From: Chersky-806 sp038252255 | GTDB taxonomy: Bacteria; Actinomycetota; Acidimicrobiia; IMCC26256; JAENVU01 | Assembly: GCA_038252255.1 (NCBI GenBank) | Contig: JBBSAM010000006.1 | Coordinates: 89,652 to 153,651 of the forward strand | Direction: 5' to 3' | Length of the DNA stretch: 64,000 nt | Part shown: piece by piece, positions 57,613-64,000 of the stretch | Layout: each line of letters opens with the position of its first letter | How positions within the stretch are numbered: position 1 is the stretch's first letter | The notes under the pieces: generated by a model | Told to the model about the DNA's origin: nothing | Databases searched by the model: none | What the model saw: the letters and a program-made list of their open reading frames with translations, nothing else | Made by a program: the position numbers and the translations under genes

Positions 57613-58599
57613 TCAGGCTTCGCGCGTGACTTCTTCAGCCGGCTTGTCCGTCCGCAGGCCGAGGAACGCGGGATGACGGATCCGGCCGACCGACGTCCAT
57701 TCGGTGAAGCGCACCTCGGCCACCAGGCGGGGTTCGACGAAGTGGACCTCGGCTTCGGCCGCGCGGCTCTCGAGGGGATCGGCGAAGGGGCTCGAGTCCC
57801 GCTCGAGCGGCTCGAGCGCGGCTTGGATCGCCGCGAGCGTGGTCTCGGTGAACCCGGTCCCGACCCGGCCCGCGTAGCGGAGCGCGCCGGATTCGTCGTA
57901 GTACCCGAGGAGCAACGCGCCGAAGGTCGGCGACCGCGAGCCCTTGCCCCGAGCCCAGCCTCCGACCACGAGCTCCTGGCGCATGGTGTTCTTCACCTTC
58001 ACCCAGGCGGGGGAGCGGCGGCCGGGCTCGTAGACGCTGTCGAGCCGCTTCGCCACCACGCCTTCGAGCGAGAACTCCTTGCTCACCTCCACGGTGGCGT
58101 GGCCGTCGCCCACCTCGTGCCGGGGAACCCGCCAGGTAGGGCCGTCCTCGAGCGCGGTCGTCAAGAGCCTGCGCCGGTTCTCGTAGGAGAGGCTCGTGGT
58201 CAGATGGCCGTCGAGCCAGAGCAGGTCGAACACCACGTAGACCACCGGCACTTCACGGGCCAGGCGCTCGATCTCATTCGTGTCCCGCACGTGCATGCGG
58301 CGCTGGAGCCGCTCGAAGCTGGGCCGGCCCGCGTCGTCGAAGGTGACGATCTCACCGTCGAGCACCGCGTCGTGGCCGGCCAACGCATGTCCGAGCTGTT
58401 CGAGCTCCGGGTAGCGCGGGGTCACGTCGTTGCCGTTGCGGGTCCAGAGCCGGAGCGCTCCCGCGTGTACGAGCGCGAGCGCCCGGATTCCGTCCCACTT
58501 GAGCTCCCAGGCCCAGCCGGGGCCGGTGGGCGGTCGTGCCGCGAGGGTGGCGAGCATGGGCCGGGCGTGCAAAGGAGGGGGCACGACCTCGGTGCTCAT
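57613..58599 (-). CDS. ligC: ATP-dependent DNA ligase (LigD ligase domain-like, LigC type)
   Basis: A 328-residue stand-alone ligase. The nucleotidyl lysine is K34 in ELKWDGIRAL (KxDG); motif III is VFDLLWLDG, motif IV FSLEGVVAKRLDSVYEPG, motif V AWVKVKNTM, and the C-terminal OB domain follows. It seals nicks with ATP, like LigC/LigD ligases involved in non-homologous end joining or base-excision repair. No Ku or polymerase domain is nearby. ATG 58599 is 14 bases from the divergent methyltransferase start (58614), so the two share a promoter region. The 20 bases to the HNH gene hold no terminator. Confidence 0.85.
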   Translation of the reverse strand: MSTEVVPPPLHARPMLATLAARPPTGPGWAWELKWDGIRALALVHAGALRLWTRNGNDVTPRYPELEQLGHALAGHDAVLDGEIVTFDDAGRPSFERLQRRMHVRDTNEIERLAREVPVVYVVFDLLWLDGHLTTSLSYENRRRLLTTALEDGPTWRVPRHEVGDGHATVEVSKEFSLEGVVAKRLDSVYEPGRRSPAWVKVKNTMRQELVVGGWARGKGSRSPTFGALLLGYYDESGALRYAGRVGTGFTETTLAAIQAALEPLERDSSPFADPLESRAAEAEVHFVEPRLVAEVRFTEWTSVGRIRHPAFLGLRTDKPAEEVTREA

Positions 58600-58613
58600 G
58601 TGACGATGGTGAC

Positions 58614-59414
58614 ATGAACGAGACGTACACCCACGGGCACCACGAGTCGGTGTTGCGCAGTCACGAGTGGCGCACCGCGGAGAACTCGGCGGGCTACCTG
58701 TTGGACGAGCTCGCGCCGGGCATGGATCTCCTCGACGTCGGGTGTGGCCCGGGGACGATCACGATCGATCTCGCGAGCCGGGTCGCGCCGGGCAACGTGG
58801 TCGGCATCGACCGGGCGGCCGAGGTGATCGCGCAGGCCGAGGCGCGGCGCGAGGGTCTGGCAGTCGAGAACGTGACGTTCGCGACCGGTGACGTGTACGC
58901 GCTCGAGCTCGAGGATGCGTCGTTCGACGTCGTGCACGCGCACCAGGTGCTCCAGCATCTGCAACGGCCGGTCGACGCGTTGTGCGAGCTCCGCCGGGTG
59001 CTGCGCCCGGGCGGCATCCTCGCGGTGCGCGACAGCGACTACGCCGCGTTCGTCTGGGCGCCCGACGATCCGATGCTCGACCGGTGGCTGGCGCTGTACC
59101 ACCAGCTGAGCGAACGCAACGGCGCGGAGGCCGATGCCGGTCGGTACCTGTTCGGTTGGGTGCGGGCGGCGGGTTTCACCGACGTGCGCGCCGGCAGCTC
59201 GACGTGGACGTTCGCCGACCCCGAGCGTCGAGCCTGGTGGGGGAGCCTCTGGGCGGACCGGGTCGAGCAGTCCGCCTTCGCCGAACAGGCTCTCGAACAC
59301 GGGTTCAGCGACGAGGCCGAGCTGGCGGCGATCGCCGCCGCGTGGCGCCGGTGGGCCGACCGGCCCGACGGTTACTACGCGGTGCTGCACGGGGAGGTCC
59401 TCGCCCGCCGCTGA
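58614..59414 (+). CDS. SAM-dependent methyltransferase (UbiE/COQ5-like)
   Basis: A 266-residue class I methyltransferase. Motif I is LLDVGCGPGTITIDLASRV, the next acidic residue is in VVGIDRAAEVIAQAEARREG, post-I is VTFATGDVYALELEDASFDVVHAHQVLQHL and motif III is LRRVLRPGGILAVRDSDYAAFVW. It is close to the UbiE group and to methyltransferases of secondary metabolism. The acceptor is unknown. ATG 58614 is used; it shares a short intergenic region with the divergent DNA ligase gene. Confidence 0.82.
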   Translation: MNETYTHGHHESVLRSHEWRTAENSAGYLLDELAPGMDLLDVGCGPGTITIDLASRVAPGNVVGIDRAAEVIAQAEARREGLAVENVTFATGDVYALELEDASFDVVHAHQVLQHLQRPVDALCELRRVLRPGGILAVRDSDYAAFVWAPDDPMLDRWLALYHQLSERNGAEADAGRYLFGWVRAAGFTDVRAGSSTWTFADPERRAWWGSLWADRVEQSAFAEQALEHGFSDEAELAAIAAAWRRWADRPDGYYAVLHGEVLARR

Positions 59415-59532
59415 CCCGGGGTCGCCTGGTTTGCCTCCGGGAGGGGTGATCCGCGACGGTCGGCACGGCGAAGACCTCTCAGATCAGCCAGACCCGCTGG
59501 ACCAGCCCTGGAGTTTCGCCGTGGAGGTAGCC

Positions 59533-60102
59533 GTGGACAGTGTCAAGCTCCTGCAACGGGTGGTCGACCAGACCACCGATGTCGTGAACGACGTGACCGA
59601 GGATCAGATGGCCAACCCGTCGCCGTGCGACGGTTGGACCGTCCGTGACGTGCTCAACCACATCACCGGCGGGGCGACGATGTTCGCCATCTCGGCCGAG
59701 CAGGGGTCGGTGCCGGACGAGCTGCTCGGCCAGCTGATGGGCGGCGACAACCTCGGCGACGACCCGAAGGGCGCGTGGCTGGTCGCCGCGAACCGGGCGA
59801 TGCTCGCGTTCGAGCAGCCCGGGGCGCTCGACAAGGTGGTCAAGCTGCCGTTCGGTGAGATGCCCGGCGGTGTCGCGCTCAACATCGCGGTGTTCGACGT
59901 CCTCACTCACGCAGTCGACATCGCCCGGGCGAGCGGTCAGAGCGTCGACGACCCCGAGCTGCTCGAGACCGCACTCACGATGGGGCACCAGATGATCGGC
60001 CCCGACCTGCGGATCCCCGGTGTGTTCGACCCGGAGCAGCCGGTGGCGGCCGACGCGTCCCCCGAAGACCGGCTGCTCGCCTTCGCCGGGAGGAAGCTCT
60101 AG
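59533..60102 (+). CDS. Mycothiol-dependent maleylpyruvate isomerase-like (DinB-fold) protein
   Basis: A 189-residue protein of the TIGR03086-like family: LLQRVVDQTTDVVNDVTEDQMANPSPCDGWTVRDVLNHITGGATMFA, then VFDVLTHAVDIARASGQ. The metal-binding histidines lie in NHIT and THAVD, as in DinB/MDMPI folds. Family members are thiol-dependent enzymes or metal-binding proteins in actinobacteria. Start choice: GTG 59533 is preferred over 59521 because GGAGGT lies four bases before it, and it gives a normal N-terminus. A large hairpin follows the stop codon. Confidence 0.78.
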   Translation: MDSVKLLQRVVDQTTDVVNDVTEDQMANPSPCDGWTVRDVLNHITGGATMFAISAEQGSVPDELLGQLMGGDNLGDDPKGAWLVAANRAMLAFEQPGALDKVVKLPFGEMPGGVALNIAVFDVLTHAVDIARASGQSVDDPELLETALTMGHQMIGPDLRIPGVFDPEQPVAADASPEDRLLAFAGRKL

Positions 60103-60105
60103 CTC

Positions 60106-60144
60106 CGGACGGCCGGCTCGGCCCATCCGAGCCCCCGCCGTCCG
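60106..60144 (+). terminator. Strong hairpin terminator
   Basis: CGGACGGC-C-GGCTCGG (60106-60121) pairs with CCGAGCC-CCC-GCCGTCCG (60127-60144) around the loop CCCAT: fifteen base pairs with small bulges, four bases after the stop codon at 60102. There is no T-run. This is the expected form of a GC-rich actinobacterial terminator. Confidence 0.65.
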
Positions 60145-60273
60145 AGACCCGGTGGAGGTGCCCGGGTCGGCGCGAGGGTTGATGCCGCGGTTCGGGCAGG
60201 TCAGGGCTGGATCCGGCAGAAATGAGCCGGGGTGACCTGGATGGGCCCTCCCGGACGCGAGAGACTTGCGGGC

Positions 60274-61749
60274 ATGGGGGGAATGCGGCGCGCCCGGACT
60301 CTGGTGCTCCTGGTGCTCGTGGTCGCGGTTCTCGCGGCCTGTGGGACCTGGCGGACCACGGCCACACCGTCGCCGGTGCGGGCGGTGCACGTGGCGCTGC
60401 TCCATACCGGCAAGGTGCTCCTCGTGGCCGGATCCGGCGCCGACCAGGCCACCTTCGCCGCCGGCACGTTCAAGACCAGCATCTGGGACCCCAAGACCGA
60501 GACGTTCCAGTCGGTTTCGACGCCGTGGGACGCCTTCTGCTCCGGGCACGCCTTCCTTTCCGACGGCCGCTTGCTCGTGGCGGGGGGAACCTCGGCCTAT
60601 CCCGACGCGACGAGCGGGCGGTACGCGGGAACGAACAAGGCCTATGCCTTCAATCCGGAGACGTCGAAGTACGAAGCCGCGCCGAACAGCGCGATCGCGC
60701 GCTGGTACCCCACCGTCGTCGAGCTCGGCGACGGTCGCCTGCTGACCGTCGGTGGGTACGACGAGAACCGGAACAACACCCGGGACTACGAGATCTTCAA
60801 CGGGTCCACGTGGACCGCACCGAAAGCCCCGCCTGCGGGTATGCCGTTCATGCCGACGTACCCCGCGTTGCACCTCCTGGCGGACGGGCGGCTCTTCTTC
60901 AGCGGGGCGAGCGTCTACGGCAGCCGGACGACGCCGCCGGGCAAGTGGAACCTCGCCACCAACGCGTACCAGAAGGTCCCGGGCCTGCCGAAGAAGGCGC
61001 TGCGCGACGAGGGGATGAGCGTCATGCTGCCGCCCGCGCAGGATCAGCGGGTCCTGATCCTCGGCGGTGGGCGGACGCTCTCGTCCATCGCCGCGACGAG
61101 CTCGGCTGCGATCGCCTACCTGGGCAAGGCCAGCCCCCGCTACAAGGCGACCCAGTCGATGGACACCGCGAAGCTCTACGTCAGCGCGGTCATCCTCCCC
61201 GACTCGACCGTCCTCGAGACCGGGGGCGCGGCGTCCGGGCAGGACAACGGCAGCACCCCCGTCTTCAGCACGCAGATCTTCGACCCCAAGACCGACACCT
61301 GGAGCAAGGCGGCGACCCACAAGGTGCCGCGCGTGTATCACTCGTCGGCGCTGCTGCTTCCGGACGGTCGGGTCGCGACCTTCGGCGGGAACCCGACCGG
61401 CTCGTTCGAGATGCGGATCGAGATCTACACGCCGCAGTATCTGGAGACCGGCACGCCGCGCCCGACCATCAGGAGCGCACCTACCGAGATCCACTACGGG
61501 GCCAACTACTCGATCAGCACCTCGCAGGCGTCGGCCCTGAAGTCGGCGGTGCTCGTGCGACCCGGATCGACGACGCACTCGAGCGACAGCAACCAGCGGC
61601 TCGTGGACCTGCCGTTCACCCGCACCGCGAACGGCCTGTCGGTCTCGGTGACGGGCGAGCCGAACATCGCGCCACCGGGCTGGTACATGCTCTTCGTGGT
61701 CGACAGCGAGGGTGTGCCGTCCGTTGCGTCGTGGGTGCACCTGACCTGA
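60274..61749 (+). CDS. Copper radical oxidase lipoprotein (galactose oxidase/GlxA-like)
   Basis: A 491-residue exported lipoprotein: the signal ends VLAAC with Cys23. The body is a kelch propeller plus the C-terminal DUF1929 domain (GWYMLFVVDSEGVPSVASWVHL). The copper-radical active-site set is complete: Cys89 in FCSGH (thioether partner), Tyr145 in RWYPT (radical tyrosine), Tyr355-His356 in VYHSS and His435 in TTHSSD. It would oxidise primary alcohols or sugars with oxygen, producing an aldehyde and H2O2. Streptomyces GlxA acts with the cellulose-synthase-like CslA on surface glycan; no CslA is nearby. ATG 60274 is preferred to 60283, whose ribosome site would be too close. Confidence 0.85.
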   Translation: MGGMRRARTLVLLVLVVAVLAACGTWRTTATPSPVRAVHVALLHTGKVLLVAGSGADQATFAAGTFKTSIWDPKTETFQSVSTPWDAFCSGHAFLSDGRLLVAGGTSAYPDATSGRYAGTNKAYAFNPETSKYEAAPNSAIARWYPTVVELGDGRLLTVGGYDENRNNTRDYEIFNGSTWTAPKAPPAGMPFMPTYPALHLLADGRLFFSGASVYGSRTTPPGKWNLATNAYQKVPGLPKKALRDEGMSVMLPPAQDQRVLILGGGRTLSSIAATSSAAIAYLGKASPRYKATQSMDTAKLYVSAVILPDSTVLETGGAASGQDNGSTPVFSTQIFDPKTDTWSKAATHKVPRVYHSSALLLPDGRVATFGGNPTGSFEMRIEIYTPQYLETGTPRPTIRSAPTEIHYGANYSISTSQASALKSAVLVRPGSTTHSSDSNQRLVDLPFTRTANGLSVSVTGEPNIAPPGWYMLFVVDSEGVPSVASWVHLT

Positions 61750-61829
61750 CCCGACCCGACCTGACCCGAGCCGCCGCGGTGGCCGCGGCGGCTCGGGAGA
61801 CGTTGCCGGCGGGGCGAGTACCGGCGGGA

Positions 61830-62384
61830 CTAGTAGCCGTAGGACGACGTCGTCGAGGTGTCCGGCTTCGTCGTCTGCGTGGTGCCGGCACCGGCGCTTC
61901 CACCGGTGACCTTCACGACGTGCCAAGTCCCACCGAAGCTGACGAGACCGTCACCGTTCGCGACGCCCGGCCCCGAGTCACCCGAGAACGTGTAGACGGG
62001 CAGGCCGTTGATCGTCACCTGGTCGCCGCCGGAGACCGCGACCGTCGCGACGTCCTTGGCCCCACCGCTGCCGGTCGCCGTCTCGGACGCCGCGATCATC
62101 ACCGGGGGCCACGCGGACAGGCATGCGCCGGTGCAGGCGACGGCCTTCCCGGCCGAGTCGGTCAACGTGTACACGGTCCGACCCTGATCGTCCACGACGA
62201 CCTTGCCGACATTCGGAACCGTCGCGGCCACGACGACGGCCTTCCCCGTCGAGCCGGAGCTCGCCGGGGCGGTGGTGGCCTTCGTCGTGGATGACGTCGA
62301 CTTGCTGTCCGAGCTGCACGCGGCGAGCGCCACGACGGCTATGAGGGAGATGGAGAGCAACAGGAGGTTTCTCGTTCGGCGCAT
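61830..62384 (-). CDS. COG4315-type lipoprotein with repeated Yx(F/W/Y)xxD motifs
   Basis: A 184-residue exported lipoprotein with Cys23 in ALAAC. Residues 26-45 are a Ser/Thr-rich linker (SSDSKSTSSTTKATTAPASS). The folded part has two repeats, VYTLTDSAGKAVACTGACLSAWPPV and VYTFSGDSGPGVANGDG, separated by 50 residues; these are the COG4315 motifs. The C-terminal 25 residues are again Thr-rich. The function is unknown. The start is ATG 62384 rather than the TTG six bases upstream. The gap upstream (62385-62663) contains two palindromes and the helicase leader. Confidence 0.8.
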   Translation of the reverse strand: MRRTRNLLLLSISLIAVVALAACSSDSKSTSSTTKATTAPASSGSTGKAVVVAATVPNVGKVVVDDQGRTVYTLTDSAGKAVACTGACLSAWPPVMIAASETATGSGGAKDVATVAVSGGDQVTINGLPVYTFSGDSGPGVANGDGLVSFGGTWHVVKVTGGSAGAGTTQTTKPDTSTTSSYGY

Positions 62385-62464
62385 GGTCAATCCTCGTCAA
62401 TCGTCCAGGGGGGCGATCGTGGATACGGCCGGTGCGACCTTCGGGATTGCGCGCCGGTGTCAGA

Positions 62465-62510
62465 GGGTGGCCACCCACCTGCTACCGTGACGTCGTTCGC
62501 AACTGCGAAC
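62465..62510. promoter_or_regulatory. Two palindromes between divergent genes
   Basis: GGGTGGCCACCC (62465-62476) is a perfect 12-base palindrome. GTTCGCA-AC-TGCGAAC (62495-62510) is a perfect inverted repeat with seven-base arms. They lie between the divergent lipoprotein and DEAD-box helicase genes and are candidate operators. The second resembles an SOS box by its GTTCG halves, but the halves are in the opposite order. Confidence 0.4.
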
Positions 62511-62616
62511 CTTCGCTCTTCAGGACCTTCACCTCATTTCGCAGGTGTTCGGGTCCGTCTCGATCCTCGTTGCCTGTGTGCCGCGCTGCTCGAGTAAGTG
62601 CGCCGGCCCGTAACGA

Positions 62617-62656
62617 GCCCCCACGGGGGCCATGTCCCCCCACGCGGGGGTAGGAG
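62617..62656 (+). promoter_or_regulatory. Two adjacent hairpins before the DEAD-box helicase start
   Basis: GCCCCC-AC-GGGGGC (62617-62630) and CCCCC-CACGC-GGGGG (62636-62650) can each fold, and the GGGGG of the first can pair instead with the CCCCC of the second, so the forms exclude each other. The ribosome site AGGAG (62652-62656) follows directly, seven bases before the GTG start at 62664. This could be a leader that the helicase resolves. Confidence 0.45.
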
Positions 62657-62663
62657 TTCTCAC

Positions 62664-63863
62664 GTGTCCAGCTTCACTGACCTCGGCGTTCCTGCCGATC
62701 TCGTCGACGTGCTCGCCCACGGCGGCATCACCGAGCCGTTCCCGGTTCAGACCCTCACGATCCCCGACCTGCTGGCCGGCCGCGACGTCTGCGGCAGCGC
62801 GCCCACCGGCTCGGGCAAGACGATCGCGTTCGGCATCCCGCTGGTGGACCGCGTAGGACGGTCCAAGCCGAAGCGGCCCCGCGCGCTCGTGCTCGCACCG
62901 ACCCGTGAGCTCGCCGCACAGATCCAGCGTGAGCTCGCTCCGCTCGGCAACGTCCGCGACCGCACGGTCTTCACCGTCTACGGGGGTGTCGGCTACGAGC
63001 CGCAGCGCCGGGCCCTGCGCCGCGGCGTGGACGTTCTCGTGGCCTGCCCCGGGCGCCTCGAGGACCTCATCGCCCAGCGCGTCGTGGACCTCGGCATGGT
63101 CGAGATCGTCGTGATCGACGAGGCCGACCGCATGGCCGACATGGGCTTCCTCCCCGCGGTCCGTCGCATCCTCGACGCCACGGCGAAGGAGCGTCAGACG
63201 ATTCTGTTCTCGGCCACGCTCGACGGTGACGTCGGCGTGATCACCCGCAGCTACCAGCGTGACGCGGTGCGGCACGAGGTACCGGGCCAAGAGTCGGACG
63301 CGATGGATGCGGAGCACCGGTTCGAGTCGGTGCAGACCGGCGACCGCCTCTCACGCGCCGCCGAGGTCATCGGCACCGAGGGGCCGACCATCGTGTTCTG
63401 CCGCACGCGCCACGGCGCGGACAAGATCGCCAAGAAGCTCGGAGCCGCCGGCGTGCCGGCCGCGCCGATCCACGGCGGCCTGTCGCAGGGTCAGCGCGAT
63501 CGTGCCCTGGCGTCCTTCACCAGGGGCTCCGTCCACGCGCTCGTCGCCACCGACGTCGCGGCGCGCGGGATCCACGTCGACGACGTCGCATGCGTCCTGC
63601 ACTTCGACCCGCCGACCGATGCCAAGACCTACGTGCACCGATCCGGGCGCACCGCCCGCAAGGGTGCCTCGGGGGTCGTGGTGTCGTTCATCGCCGCGGA
63701 CCAGATGCGGGACAGCCGCAAGATGCAGCGCGAGCTGGGCATCGGTGACACCACCCCGGACCCGCGGTCCGAGCAGCGGCCGGGACGCAACCGGGCCAAC
63801 ACGCGGTCCGGTCGCCCACCCCGTCGCAACTCGCAGTCCCGCCGCTCCACCCGCACCCGCTAG
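62664..63863 (+). CDS. DEAD-box ATP-dependent RNA helicase
   Basis: A 399-residue RNA helicase of the DeaD/RhlE type. Motifs: Q motif PFPVQTLTIP, motif I SAPTGSGKTIAF, Ia LAPTRELAAQI, II VIDEADRMAD, III FSATL, V VATDVAARGIHVDDV and VI HRSGRTARKG. Residues 355-399 are a basic low-complexity tail rich in Arg, Gly, Pro and Ser, as in cold-shock helicases that bind RNA non-specifically. It would unwind short RNA duplexes during ribosome assembly or decay. GTG 62664 has AGGAG at a seven-base spacing. An IS481-type element starts directly after the stop codon. Confidence 0.9.
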   Translation: MSSFTDLGVPADLVDVLAHGGITEPFPVQTLTIPDLLAGRDVCGSAPTGSGKTIAFGIPLVDRVGRSKPKRPRALVLAPTRELAAQIQRELAPLGNVRDRTVFTVYGGVGYEPQRRALRRGVDVLVACPGRLEDLIAQRVVDLGMVEIVVIDEADRMADMGFLPAVRRILDATAKERQTILFSATLDGDVGVITRSYQRDAVRHEVPGQESDAMDAEHRFESVQTGDRLSRAAEVIGTEGPTIVFCRTRHGADKIAKKLGAAGVPAAPIHGGLSQGQRDRALASFTRGSVHALVATDVAARGIHVDDVACVLHFDPPTDAKTYVHRSGRTARKGASGVVVSFIAADQMRDSRKMQRELGIGDTTPDPRSEQRPGRNRANTRSGRPPRRNSQSRRSTRTR

Positions 63864-63864
63864 G

Positions 63865-64000
63865 TGTACCCGGTCATCAGGTTGGTGACAGTCGGCTGAT
63901 CGGGGGTCGGCCTCCGAGGGCGCTGTGGCGTCGGCGAGTGTTGTAGTACTCGAGCCACGGGGCAAGCGCGGCGGTGCGTTCGGCGTTGCTGGTGAAGACC
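63865..64000. mobile_element. End of an IS481-type element, cut by the window edge
   Basis: The likely element end begins TGTACCCGGTCATCAGGTTG two bases after the helicase stop codon; the transposase stop codon lies inside this terminal region. The rest of the element is beyond the window. Insertion exactly behind the helicase stop leaves the helicase protein intact. Confidence 0.55.
63877..64000 (-). CDS. IS481-family transposase, C-terminal fragment
   Basis: The minus strand reads VFTSNAERTAALAPWLEYYNTRR, then RHSALGGRPPISRLSPT and TGA (63877-63879). YNTRRRHSALGGRPP is the C-terminal signature of IS481/IS3-type DDE transposases. The 5' part, with the catalytic D-D-E residues, lies outside the window, so completeness cannot be judged. 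The stop codon overlaps the element's terminal sequence. Confidence 0.8.
   Translation of the reverse strand, partial: VFTSNAERTAALAPWLEYYNTRRRHSALGGRPPISRLSPT

Noticed and set aside
62495..62510. LexA (SOS) box
   Set aside because: The half-sites are GTTCG...CGAAC, the reverse order of the actinobacterial GAAC...GTTC box, so it is listed only as a candidate operator.

Overview
The window is about 64 kb of very GC-rich DNA with short intergenic gaps, many GTG and some TTG starts, and frequent 4-base stop/start overlaps (ATGA, GTGA, TTGA). Gene content points to Actinomycetota: a rimO-pgsA-cinA-thpR block, a SWIM/SNF2 pair, a HelD-type helicase, mycothiol-dependent isomerase-like and F420 luciferase-like proteins, 13E12-type HNH proteins and many acyl-CoA catabolic genes. 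An Acidimicrobiia-like lineage would fit, but this is inference from gene style, not from a phylogenetic marker.

Layout. 1-3750: housekeeping (RimO end, PgsA, CinA, ThpR) and a zinc-ribbon NERD protein. 3771-4943: a DUF222/HNH pseudogene with three +1 frameshifts; its intact relative is at 56423-57592. 4975-9064: membrane glycosyltransferase, small GNAT and membrane proteins, a VOC protein and a PQQ-type sugar dehydrogenase lipoprotein. 9117-18707: HtrA-like protease, HelD-type helicase, SWIM protein and SNF2 helicase, orphan osmolyte-binding lipoprotein, and a large uncharacterised lipoprotein. 19323-21644: a nitrogen module (OmpR/GlnR-like regulator, AmtB, GlnK). 21646-50312: a catabolic island for CoA-activated compounds. 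50374-53897: a MarR-VOC-VOC operon, a PEP mutase/isocitrate lyase homologue and an MDR oxidoreductase. 54110-56377: a coiled-coil protein with a nuclease-like domain and small unknown genes. 57613-63863: ATP-dependent DNA ligase, methyltransferase, mycothiol-type isomerase-like protein, a copper radical oxidase lipoprotein, a repeat lipoprotein and a DEAD-box helicase. The right edge enters an IS481-type element.

How the island fits together. It holds four AMP-forming acyl-CoA synthetases, two family III CoA transferases, one acyl-CoA dehydrogenase, three crotonases, a double-hotdog dehydratase, a thiolase-like/DUF35 pair resembling Ltp2-type retro-aldolases, a citryl-CoA-lyase-like protein, thioesterase, alcohol dehydrogenase, amidohydrolase, VOC proteins, a solute-binding protein and TetR/MarR regulators with visible palindromic operators. 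Together these would activate a substrate, oxidise and hydrate it, and cleave it by retro-aldol or Claisen chemistry. The substrate (steroid, terpenoid or aromatic) cannot be read from the sequence.

The least expected signals are: a short repeat that is tandem between genes at 46.5 kb and apparently also inserted in frame in an acyl-CoA synthetase at 37.3 kb; a palindrome covering the ribosome binding site of the TTG-started amtB; tandem crotonases with both catalytic glutamates replaced by histidine; an F420 luciferase-like gene that has lost its N-terminal half in frame; an internally duplicated protein of unknown function; and two alternative hairpins just before the DEAD-box helicase start.
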